18,021 nt of DNA from Candidatus Scybalomonas excrementavium. Lineage in GTDB: Bacteria > Bacillota > Clostridia > Lachnospirales > Lachnospiraceae. Shown piece after piece: positions 7,949 to 13,126 of the stretch. Every line of letters starts with the position of its first letter. The stretch's first letter is position 1. The stretch covers positions 1-18,021 of the forward strand of contig JADIML010000085.1 in assembly GCA_017694765.1 (NCBI GenBank), given 5' to 3'. The translations under genes were made by a program, and so were the position numbers. A model generated the notes under the pieces. The model made no database searches, was not told the origin of the DNA, and was given only the letters and a program-made list of their open reading frames with translations.

Positions 7949-8317
7949 TTATTCTTGATGAAAAACATGTTTTTTAAGTGCATGAAAGGTTTCGCTACTA
8001 ATGACATGCTCCATGCGACAAGCATCTTCAAGGGCGATTTCCTTTGGCACTCCTAATTGAATCAACCAATTAGAGATAAGCGTATGACGCTCATAGATAG
8101 AACTAGCAATTGCTAACCCTTTTTCTGTTAAATTAATGAATCCGTTCTCATCTACCGTTACGTAGCCATCTTCTCTAAGATGCTTCATAGCGACACTGAC
8201 ACTAGGTTTTGAAAAACCTAATTCATTTACAACATCAATAGAACGAACATTGCCTTTTTCTTTTTTTAAGACAAGAATAGTTTCTAAATAATTTTCAGCA
8301 GATTCTTGAATTTTCAT
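7949..8317 (-). CDS. DtxR/MntR-family metal-dependent transcriptional repressor, short form
   Basis: This 122-residue regulator has an N-terminal winged helix (about residues 1-62, with recognition helix in GFSKPSVSVAMKHLRE) and a metal-binding dimerisation domain (about 65-116). It lacks the C-terminal SH3-like domain of DtxR and IdeR and is slightly shorter than MntR. Likely metal ligands, judged against MntR and DtxR, are E12, H78, C100, E103 and H104. C100 in DACRMEH is the DtxR-like choice where MntR has Glu. N9 stands where MntR has Asp and DtxR has Met. It is divergent from the feoA-feoA-feoB operon, whose control region carries DtxR-like boxes, so an Fe(II)-responsive repressor of feo is the most likely role; manganese sensing cannot be excluded. 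The ATG at 8317 follows an AAGGGG-type ribosome site, and the gene has its own promoter. Confidence 0.9.
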   Translation of the reverse strand: MKIQESAENYLETILVLKKEKGNVRSIDVVNELGFSKPSVSVAMKHLREDGYVTVDENGFINLTEKGLAIASSIYERHTLISNWLIQLGVPKEIALEDACRMEHVISSETFHALKKHVFHQE

Positions 8318-8360
8318 AATAAATCCCCTTTATTTTTATGTTTTCTGTTATATCGATAGA

Positions 8361-8388
8361 TATTGGAAAGATAGCTTCTTTTCCAATA
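8361..8388. repeat. Inverted repeat in the leader of the DtxR-type gene
   Basis: TATTGGAAA (8361-8369) and TTTCCAATA (8380-8388) form a perfect 9-bp inverted repeat with a 10-base loop. It lies about 45-70 bases upstream of the regulator's start codon and just downstream of its predicted transcription start. It could be an operator or an mRNA hairpin. It does not resemble the DtxR boxes in front of feoA. Confidence 0.4.
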
Positions 8389-8410
8389 GGAATTGACAAC
8401 TTGCTTATTG

Positions 8411-8440
8411 ATTATAGCATATTTAAAAACAAACTGGCAA
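8411..8440 (-). promoter_or_regulatory. Promoter of the DtxR-type regulator gene
   Basis: On the minus strand TTGCCA (8435-8440) is followed after 18 bases by TATAAT (8411-8416), preceded by TGC, an extended -10 element. Transcription would start near 8404, giving a leader of about 87 bases. I see no TTAG-N6-CTAA box here, so autoregulation by the same site type is not evident. Confidence 0.65.
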
Positions 8441-8491
8441 GTCAGCTACTATAACAAAAATAAAAAAAATATAAAAATTATAAAAAAAAGA

Positions 8492-8520
8492 TTGACAAAT
8501 CAGTTAGGGAGTGCTAACTT
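8492..8520 (+). promoter_or_regulatory. Promoter of the feo operon
   Basis: TTGACA (8492-8497), a 17-base spacer and TAACTT (8515-8520) preceded by TG-C (8512-8514) form a consensus -35 with an extended, weaker -10. The -10 and spacer are overlapped by the first DtxR-like box, as expected for metal-dependent repression. Transcription would begin near 8527. Confidence 0.65.
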
Positions 8521-8522
8521 AA
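8504..8522 (+). promoter_or_regulatory. DtxR/IdeR-like operator 1, over the feo -10 region
   Basis: TTAGGGAGTGCTAACTTAA matches the known DtxR/IdeR box TTAGGTTAGSCTAACCTAA at 14 of 19 positions by my alignment. Its core GTTAG-N6-CTAAC (8503-8518) is a perfect inverted repeat. It covers the predicted -10 of the feo promoter, the ideal place for repression when iron is plentiful. Confidence 0.7.
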
Positions 8523-8530
8523 TAATGTAA

Positions 8531-8549
8531 TTAGTGAAGGCTAACCGAA
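8531..8549 (+). promoter_or_regulatory. DtxR/IdeR-like operator 2, just downstream of the feo transcription start
   Basis: TTAGTGAAGGCTAACCGAA matches the DtxR/IdeR consensus at 15 of 19 positions and has the same TTAG-N6-CTAA core. It is centred 27 bases downstream of operator 1, between the predicted transcription start and the ribosome site of feoA. Two boxes in tandem suggest cooperative binding. Confidence 0.68.
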
Positions 8550-8570
8550 AAAGAAAGGAAGTGTGTGAAA

Positions 8571-8780
8571 ATGCCTTTAACAATGGCAACATTAGGAGAA
8601 GTAAGTACAATCAAAAGAATTGGAGGAAAAGAAGAAACAAGACGATTCTTAGAAACACTAGGCTTTGTAGTAGGTGCCGAAGTTATACTGATTGCCAAAA
8701 ATAATGGAAATGTAATTGTAAATATTAAAGATTCTAGAGTAGCGATTAGTCAAGAAATGGCTACTAAGATTATGATTTAG
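8571..8780 (+). CDS. feoA: FeoA family protein, first copy
   Basis: This is a small SH3-like cytoplasmic protein (69 residues from this start) of the FeoA family, which assists the FeoB ferrous-iron transporter. Typical features are the short beta-rich domain with GG(K)EETRRFLETLGFVVGAEV, then IVNIKDSRVAISQEMATKI, which matches the usual GxxxxxRLxxxGfxpGxxV...G....lg...A..I pattern. The ATG at 8571 is preferred because AAAGGAA ends 10 bases before it. A GTG at 8565 would be too close to that site, and the ATG at 8583 would be too far. It is the first gene of feoA-feoA-feoB, directly behind the DtxR-like boxes. It differs clearly from the second FeoA, so the pair is an old duplication rather than a recent copy. 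Confidence 0.9.
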   Translation: MPLTMATLGEVSTIKRIGGKEETRRFLETLGFVVGAEVILIAKNNGNVIVNIKDSRVAISQEMATKIMI

Positions 8781-8845
8781 ATAAAGTGAATAAAACTTTA
8801 TTTAGAATATATTATGTAAAAAGATGTGGGAAAGGAGTAAGTAGA

Positions 8846-9067
8846 ATGGCAACATTAAGAGATGTAAAATGTGGAGAGACAGTGAAAGTTTTAAAAATCC
8901 ATGGTCAAGGAGCAATTAAGCGTCGAATTATGGATATGGGGATTACGAAAGGTACAGAAGTATTGGTTCGTAAAGTAGCACCACTAGGTGATCCAATTGA
9001 AGTCAATGTGAGAGGATATGAATTATCTTTACGAAAAGCAGATGCAGAGATGATCGAAGTTCAGTAA
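8846..9067 (+). CDS. feoA: FeoA family protein, second copy
   Basis: This is a second FeoA-type SH3-like protein of 73 residues. It begins MATLRDVKCGETVKVLKIHG and carries the hallmark RRIMDMGITKGTEVLVRKVAPLGDP followed by IEVNVRGYELSLRKADAEMI, a textbook FeoA sequence and closer to the family norm than the first copy. The frame stays open upstream to a GTG at 8786. That extension is not typical of FeoA, whereas the ATG at 8846 has AAAGGAG 8-9 bases upstream, so the shorter form is chosen. It lies 65 bases after the first feoA and 81 bases before feoB. Many Clostridia carry two FeoA proteins; how they divide the work is not known from the sequence. Confidence 0.93.
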   Translation: MATLRDVKCGETVKVLKIHGQGAIKRRIMDMGITKGTEVLVRKVAPLGDPIEVNVRGYELSLRKADAEMIEVQ

Positions 9068-9083
9068 AATAAAAAATGAGAAT

Positions 9084-9104
9084 AAGAATCTAAATAAGAT
9101 TCTT
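9084..9104 (+). other. Small hairpin between the second feoA and feoB
   Basis: AAGAATCT (9084-9091) and AGATTCTT (9097-9104) pair perfectly around a 5-base loop. It is AT-rich and lacks a proper T tract, so it is at best a weak terminator or processing site. It immediately precedes the third DtxR-like box. Confidence 0.4.
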
Positions 9105-9116
9105 TAGAACTATTAA

Positions 9117-9132
9117 GTTAGAATAAACTAAC
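9117..9132 (+). promoter_or_regulatory. DtxR-like half-site palindrome in front of feoB
   Basis: GTTAGAATAAACTAAC is a perfect 5-bp inverted repeat with the same TTAG-N6-CTAA spacing as the two boxes before feoA. Over the full 19-base DtxR consensus it matches only about 12 positions, so it is the weakest of the three. It ends just before the GGGAGG ribosome site of feoB. I see no clear promoter here, so its effect could be a transcription roadblock or control of an unseen internal start. Confidence 0.5.
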
Positions 9133-9148
9133 TAAGGGAGGAAACAAA

Positions 9149-11284
9149 ATGTCATTAACAATAGCACTTGCCGGCAATCCAAATTGTGGAAAGACGACAT
9201 TATTTAATGCTTTAACAGGTTCTAATCAGTTTGTAGGAAACTGGCCTGGTGTAACGGTGGAAAAGAAAGAAGGAAGATTAAAGGGACATAAGGATATTAT
9301 TATCACCGATCTTCCGGGAATTTATTCTTTATCGCCATATACATTAGAAGAAGTAGTTGCAAGAAATTATTTATTAAATGCAAATCCAGATGCTATTTTA
9401 AATATTGTAGATGGTACAAATTTAGAGAGAAATCTTTATTTATCAACACAGCTTATGGAACTTGGAATACCAGTTGTTATGGCTGTTAATATGATGGATA
9501 TTGTAGAAAAAAAAGGAGATCAAGTACATATTCAAGAATTGGAAAAAAATCTTGGTTGTCCAGTCCTTGAAATTTCTGCGCTAAAGGGAACAAATGTTAT
9601 GAAAGCTGCTGAGAAAGCAATTCAAGTAGCTCATGCAAAACGTTCCGTTCCAATTCACAAATTTGATGCAGAAGTAGAAGAAACATTAGAACAGATTGAA
9701 GAGCAATTAACAGGGGTTGCAAAAGAACAAAGAAGATTTTTTGCGATTAAGTTATTTGAACGAGATGATAAAATTGGAGAACAGTTAAGTTTTTCCGTTG
9801 ATGTAGAAAATCTAATTACGAAATTAGAAGATAAAATGGATGATGATTCAGAAAGTATTATTACCAATGAACGTTATACATATATTTCATCCATTATTGA
9901 AAAATGTTGTACAAGAAATAGCAAAGGGAAACTTACCGTTTCGGATAAGATTGATCAAATTGTTACAAACCGTTTTCTAGCACTTCCAATTTTTGCGGTC
10001 ATTATGGGATTTGTGTATTATATTTCTATTTCTACAGTTGGAACGATGGCAACGGATTGGACCAATGATGTTCTCTTTGGAGAAATTGTTCCAAATGCCG
10101 TGGATAACTTCTTAAATGCGATTAACTGTGCAGATTGGCTTGCTAGCTTAATTCAAGATGGTATTATTGCCGGTGTTGGTGCTGTACTTGGATTTGTACC
10201 ACAGATGTTAGTGCTATTTTTCTTTTTAGCAATTCTTGAATCTTGTGGCTATATGGCTCGTATCGCTTTTATTATGGATCGTATTTTCCGTAAATTTGGA
10301 TTATCAGGAAAATCTTTTATTCCAATGTTAATTGGAACAGGTTGTGGAGTTCCGGGTGTTATGGCATCTAGAACAATCGAAAACGATCGCGACCGTAAAA
10401 TGACGATTATGACAACGACATTTATTCCTTGTTCAGCGAAATTGCCAATTATTGCATTAATCGCTGGAGCATTATTTCAAGGAGCATGGTGGGTAGCTCC
10501 AAGTGCTTACTTTGTTGGAGTGGCTGCCATCATTATTTCAGGAATTATTTTAAAGAAAACACAAATGTTTTCAGGAGATCCAGCTCCTTTTGTTATGGAG
10601 TTACCAGCTTATCATATGCCTACAGTTTCCAATGTATTAAGAAGCATGTGGGAACGTGGTTGGTCATTCATTAAGAAAGCAGGAACGATTATTCTTTTAT
10701 CATCTATTTTAGTATGGTTTACATCCAATGTAGGAATTGTAGATGGACATATTGGAATGGTAAGCGATTTATCGGATGGTTTTCTTGCTAAAATTGGTAG
10801 TGGAATTGCTTGGATTTTTGCTCCACTTGGTTGGGGAGATTGGAAGGCAGCAGTTGCAGCACTTACAGGGCTTGTTGCAAAAGAAAATGTCGTTCAAACA
10901 TTTGGTGTGTTATTTGGATTTTTAGAAGTAGCAGAAGATGGACAGGATTACTGGGGAACATTAGCTTCTAGCTATACACCTCTTGCAGCCTATTCTTTCT
11001 TAGTGTTTAACTTATTATGTGCACCTTGTTTTGCAGCAATTGGGGCTATTCGAAGAGAAATGAATAATGGAAAATGGACATGGTTTGCTATCGGATATCA
11101 ATGTGTATTTGCTTATGCAGTTTCTCTTTGCATTTATCAAATTGGCACTTTAATGACAGGTGGTGGATTTGGAGTCTTTACAGCAGTTGCATTTGCTGTA
11201 TTAGCATTTATTATTTATATGCTTGTTCGTCCATATAAGCAGGCACATACATTACGTGTTAATATTAAGAGTGTAAAGTCTTAG
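9149..11284 (+). CDS. feoB: Ferrous iron transporter FeoB
   Basis: This 711-residue inner-membrane Fe(II) transporter has an N-terminal G-protein domain. G1 is GNPNCGKT (9-16), G2 has T36, G3 is DLPG (54-57), G4 is NMMD (114-117) and G5 is SALKG (143-147). A helical GDI-like region (about 165-270) follows. The membrane part holds the two Gate repeats, the first with the conserved GCGVPG (398-403) and then SRTIENDRDRK, and closes with a hydrophobic C-terminal region ending near residue 700. The length and order match full FeoB, with no truncation. The ATG has GGGAGG 7 bases upstream. The operon runs feoA-feoA-feoB-Cys-rich peptide, and DtxR-like boxes point to iron repression. The NMMD form of the G4 motif is usual in this family. 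Confidence 0.98.
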   Translation: MSLTIALAGNPNCGKTTLFNALTGSNQFVGNWPGVTVEKKEGRLKGHKDIIITDLPGIYSLSPYTLEEVVARNYLLNANPDAILNIVDGTNLERNLYLSTQLMELGIPVVMAVNMMDIVEKKGDQVHIQELEKNLGCPVLEISALKGTNVMKAAEKAIQVAHAKRSVPIHKFDAEVEETLEQIEEQLTGVAKEQRRFFAIKLFERDDKIGEQLSFSVDVENLITKLEDKMDDDSESIITNERYTYISSIIEKCCTRNSKGKLTVSDKIDQIVTNRFLALPIFAVIMGFVYYISISTVGTMATDWTNDVLFGEIVPNAVDNFLNAINCADWLASLIQDGIIAGVGAVLGFVPQMLVLFFFLAILESCGYMARIAFIMDRIFRKFGLSGKSFIPMLIGTGCGVPGVMASRTIENDRDRKMTIMTTTFIPCSAKLPIIALIAGALFQGAWWVAPSAYFVGVAAIIISGIILKKTQMFSGDPAPFVMELPAYHMPTVSNVLRSMWERGWSFIKKAGTIILLSSILVWFTSNVGIVDGHIGMVSDLSDGFLAKIGSGIAWIFAPLGWGDWKAAVAALTGLVAKENVVQTFGVLFGFLEVAEDGQDYWGTLASSYTPLAAYSFLVFNLLCAPCFAAIGAIRREMNNGKWTWFAIGYQCVFAYAVSLCIYQIGTLMTGGGFGVFTAVAFAVLAFIIYMLVRPYKQAHTLRVNIKSVKS

Positions 11285-11302
11285 GAAAAAGGAGGGATAG
11301 AG

Positions 11303-11482
11303 ATGATTGCTTGGTTCATAGGAAATAGTGGTACAATTTTCGTTAGTATTGTATTATTACTGCTTGTCTTTTTCATTATTCGCCATATGATCAAAGAGAG
11401 AAAATCAGGAAAAGGTGGTTGTGGAAGCGGATGTAGCGGTTGTGCTAACTCCGGAATGTGTCATGGACACAATCATTCGTAA
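11303..11482 (+). CDS. FeoB-associated Cys-rich membrane protein
   Basis: This 59-residue peptide begins 18 bases after the feoB stop, with AGGAGG 7 bases before its ATG. It has one membrane helix (about residues 10-26, rich in Ile, Val, Leu and Phe), a basic linker (RHMIKERKSGK) and a short Cys/His tail. The tail carries C40, C44, C47 and C53 followed by H54, H56 and H58. The small FeoB-associated Cys-rich family encoded behind feoB in many Firmicutes has this architecture. The helix would anchor it beside FeoB, with the Cys/His tail a likely metal-binding or redox site on the cytoplasmic face. That role is proposed by context and not proven. Confidence 0.9.
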   Translation: MIAWFIGNSGTIFVSIVLLLLVFFIIRHMIKERKSGKGGCGSGCSGCANSGMCHGHNHS

Positions 11483-11538
11483 TCTTCTCATATCAATAAA
11501 TCAATTACTTAGCTATTAAATACTTATGATTACTATAA

Positions 11539-11590
11539 AATAAAAAGGGGCTGTCCCACTAAATAATTAGTGTGGCAGTCCCTTTTTATT
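11539..11590. terminator. Bidirectional terminator, second copy of the repeated family
   Basis: The lower stem pairs 11539-11553 with 11576-11590 over 15 bp with one G.U pair and includes A and T runs on opposite sides. After a 2-base bulge CCAC (11556-11559) pairs with GTGG (11572-11575). It lies between the convergent feo operon and DUF378 gene. Read on the minus strand, its core is nearly the same sequence as the plus strand of the terminator at 7881-7939. Confidence 0.9.
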
Positions 11591-11603
11591 CTTGGCTAAG
11601 TAG

Positions 11604-11819
11604 TTATTCGTTATCAGAAATGTCGTTTAAAAGACCAAAAAATGTGAGAAGATAAATTCCACTCACTCCCACAAGAATATAGACGATGCGAGAGAGTAAT
11701 GATAGGTTTCCAAATAAAAATGCTACGAGATCGAATTTGATTAAACCAACAAGACCCCAGTTAATTGCACCGATAATGACAAGAATTAGAGCAATATAGT
11801 TCAAAATTTTACTACCCAT
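11604..11819 (-). CDS. DUF378 family small membrane protein
   Basis: This 71-residue protein has two hydrophobic helices (about residues 6-28 and 40-63) and the family pattern LNYIALILVIIGAINWGLVG ... SRIVYILVGVSGIY, which identifies DUF378 (YuzA-like). Its function is unknown. The C-terminus is short and acidic (NDISDNE). The ATG at 11819 has a strong AAAGGAGG ending 9 bases upstream on the same strand. It lies 47 bases downstream of the LysR gene with no terminator between them, so it may be read from the LysR promoter. It ends at a shared bidirectional terminator. Confidence 0.9.
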   Translation of the reverse strand: MGSKILNYIALILVIIGAINWGLVGLIKFDLVAFLFGNLSLLSRIVYILVGVSGIYLLTFFGLLNDISDNE

Positions 11820-11866
11820 ATTTTCATGCCTCCTTTCGTTTTATAGTATTGCCAGATTTAGAAAGT

Positions 11867-12796
11867 CTATTCGAAACTAGAGGAAGAAAAATTTTTAGGA
11901 TAGGAATCTATAAATTTAAGAAAATTTTGAACAGTGGGAGAATGACTAGAAGACTTATGATAGGCAAAAGCAACCGTTCTTGTTGGAATTGTAAATGGAA
12001 TCGAAAGTTCAATGAGTTCTTTTGCTTGTAATTCTTTGGATACGAATTCTTTGATAACACCAGAAATTCCAACTCCAATTTTTGCTAGTTCAATTAGTAA
12101 ATCCATATCTGTTACTTCCAACACTGCATTTTCCTCAATACAAAAATCTGTTAAATAGCGATCAAGATGTTGTCTTGTAACATTTGATTTATCTAATAAC
12201 ATAAAATTTGCACTTTTTAATAGTTCAGTTTCTGATAAAGAAGGCAAGGAACACATTTTTAAATTTTCTAAATATTGTTCGGTGCAAACAAAAATATCCG
12301 TAATCGTTGTATATGGATAAAATTGCAAAGAACTGTGAGAAGAAGGCATAATAATAAGTCCTAAATCCAGTTGTCCACTTTCTAATAAAGCGATAGTTTC
12401 CGAAGGGGATTGACAATTAATTTGAAATTTAATATGGGGATACTGGAGTAAAAATTCCTTTAAAATCGGAATTAATAAAAACTTACAAAGAGTCGTTGTG
12501 ACTCCGATATGTAATTCACTAATGCCAAGGTCATTCATTTTGTTCAGTTGTTCTTCACCTTGACGAATCATATCAAATGCAGATTTTGTATATTCATAAA
12601 GAACTTTACCTTCTGGTGTTAATTTGACCCCTCTTGATGTTCTAAGAAAAAGAGTGGTATTTAATGCTTCTTCTAAGTGGCTAATGGATTTACTAATAGC
12701 AGGCTGACTAATATAAAGTTCTTTAGCAGCATGAGATATATTTTCTGTTTTAGCTACTGTATTAAAAATTTTATAAAGAGAAAGTGTTTGTTCCAT
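11867..12796 (-). CDS. LysR-family transcriptional regulator
   Basis: This 309-residue protein has the LysR layout. The N-terminal winged helix-turn-helix spans about residues 1-60 (AAKELYISQPAISKSISHLEEAL, then FLRTSRGVKLTPEG). A linker helix (about 60-90) and a two-lobed effector-binding domain (about 92-300) follow, the latter starting with ELHIGVTTTLCKFLLIPILKEFL. The ATG at 12796 has AAAGGAG on the same strand just upstream. It is divergent from leuB-ilvD-ilvB, and a T-N11-A palindrome lies between them at the expected distance from the leuB promoter. The simplest reading is that it controls the branched-chain operon in response to a pathway metabolite. The ligand is not known, and some LysR proteins of this type instead control sulfur or other pathways. 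Confidence 0.93.
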   Translation of the reverse strand: MEQTLSLYKIFNTVAKTENISHAAKELYISQPAISKSISHLEEALNTTLFLRTSRGVKLTPEGKVLYEYTKSAFDMIRQGEEQLNKMNDLGISELHIGVTTTLCKFLLIPILKEFLLQYPHIKFQINCQSPSETIALLESGQLDLGLIIMPSSHSSLQFYPYTTITDIFVCTEQYLENLKMCSLPSLSETELLKSANFMLLDKSNVTRQHLDRYLTDFCIEENAVLEVTDMDLLIELAKIGVGISGVIKEFVSKELQAKELIELSIPFTIPTRTVAFAYHKSSSHSPTVQNFLKFIDSYPKNFSSSSFE

Positions 12797-12852
12797 AAAA
12801 AACTCCTTTTATTGAAAAGAAATTCTATCACAAAAAGATAGAGTGATTTTTT

Positions 12853-12880
12853 GCTATATTTTTAGTTTCTACCGTGTTAA
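12853..12880 (-). promoter_or_regulatory. Probable promoter of the LysR gene
   Basis: On the minus strand TTAACA (12875-12880), a 16-base spacer and TATAGC (12853-12858) make a fair sigma-A-type promoter. Transcription would start near 12846, about 50 bases before the ATG. The LysR-type palindrome at 12890-12904 lies just upstream, which suits negative autoregulation. Confidence 0.45.
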
Positions 12881-12889
12881 TTTAAAGAA

Positions 12890-12917
12890 ATAACTTATAG
12901 TTATATCAGTTATATAA
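12890..12917. promoter_or_regulatory. LysR-type binding region (T-N11-A palindrome and overlapping second palindrome)
   Basis: ATAACT-TAT-AGTTAT (12890-12904) is a perfect palindrome fitting the LysR T-N11-A rule. It overlaps TTATAT-CAGTT-ATATAA (12901-12917), and AGTTATAT is repeated directly at 12899-12906 and 12908-12915. The first palindrome is centred about 66 bases before the predicted leuB transcription start, the usual recognition-site position for this family. The second lies closer to the promoter, as an activation site would. Confidence 0.6.
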
Positions 12918-12947
12918 AAATTCTATCTTTTATTATATCAGAAAGTA

Positions 12948-12956
12948 TGATACAAT
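12948..12956 (+). promoter_or_regulatory. Extended -10 promoter element for leuB-ilvD-ilvB
   Basis: TG-A-TACAAT is an extended -10 with no good -35 at the right distance (TTTTAT at 12928-12933). A weak -35 is what one expects of a promoter that needs an activator, here plausibly the LysR protein. Transcription would start near 12963, leaving a leader of about 164 bases. Confidence 0.5.
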
Positions 12957-12985
12957 GACAAGAAAACATTTATTTTTTGACATTA

Positions 12986-13027
12986 ATGGATAAATCATTT
13001 AGTAATACAATAATATTGAACAAATAA
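12986..13027 (+). CDS. Possible leader peptide with adjacent Ile-Ile-Leu codons
   Basis: A 13-codon frame in the leuB leader reads MDKSFSNTIILNK and then stops. Consecutive Thr, Ile, Ile and Leu codons (13007-13018) are what a ribosome-stalling attenuator of branched-chain genes would contain. However, there is no recognisable ribosome site before the ATG, and Ile and Leu codons are common in AT-rich DNA, so this may be chance. Confidence 0.25.
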   Translation: MDKSFSNTIILNK

Positions 13028-13046
13028 AAAAAATAACAGAAAATAA

Positions 13047-13103
13047 AAAGTGTACTTTGCTAGAAGCAACTTAAATTTGTAAGAAGTGTGTAAAGTACAC
13101 TTT
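13047..13103 (+). promoter_or_regulatory. Long-range inverted repeat and alternative hairpins in the leuB leader
   Basis: AAAGTGTACTTT (13047-13058) is the exact reverse complement of AAAGTACACTTT (13092-13103). The stem can extend inward by G.U and C-G pairs (13059-13060 with 13090-13091). Competing local hairpins are TTGCT-AGA-AGCAA (13057-13069) and AAGTGT-N7-ACACTT (13084-13102). Each 12-mer is also itself a palindrome (AAAGT-N2-ACTTT), so they could equally be two operator sites 45 bases apart. The T-rich sequence after the stem is short, so it would be a weak terminator. The leuB ribosome site (GGGAG, about 13116-13120) lies outside the stem. Confidence 0.5.
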
Positions 13104-13126
13104 ATTCTAAAAGTAGGGAGAAAAAT

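Noticed and set aside
8503..8549. Fur box at the feo promoter
   Set aside because: The palindromes fit the DtxR/IdeR pattern and not the GATAATGATTATC-like Fur consensus, and a DtxR-family gene is adjacent.
8786..8845. N-terminal extension of the second FeoA from the GTG at 8786
   Set aside because: It adds 20 residues not typical of FeoA and has no ribosome site, whereas the ATG at 8846 has AAAGGAG at good distance.
11840..11869. Candidate minus-strand promoter TAGACT-18-TATAAA before the DUF378 gene
   Set aside because: Transcription would start inside the ribosome site of the gene, so it could not give a translatable mRNA.
12797..13126. Possible T-box riboswitch before leuB
   Set aside because: No T-box core (AGGGTGG...CGCG type) or specifier stem can be found; the leader is short and AT-rich.
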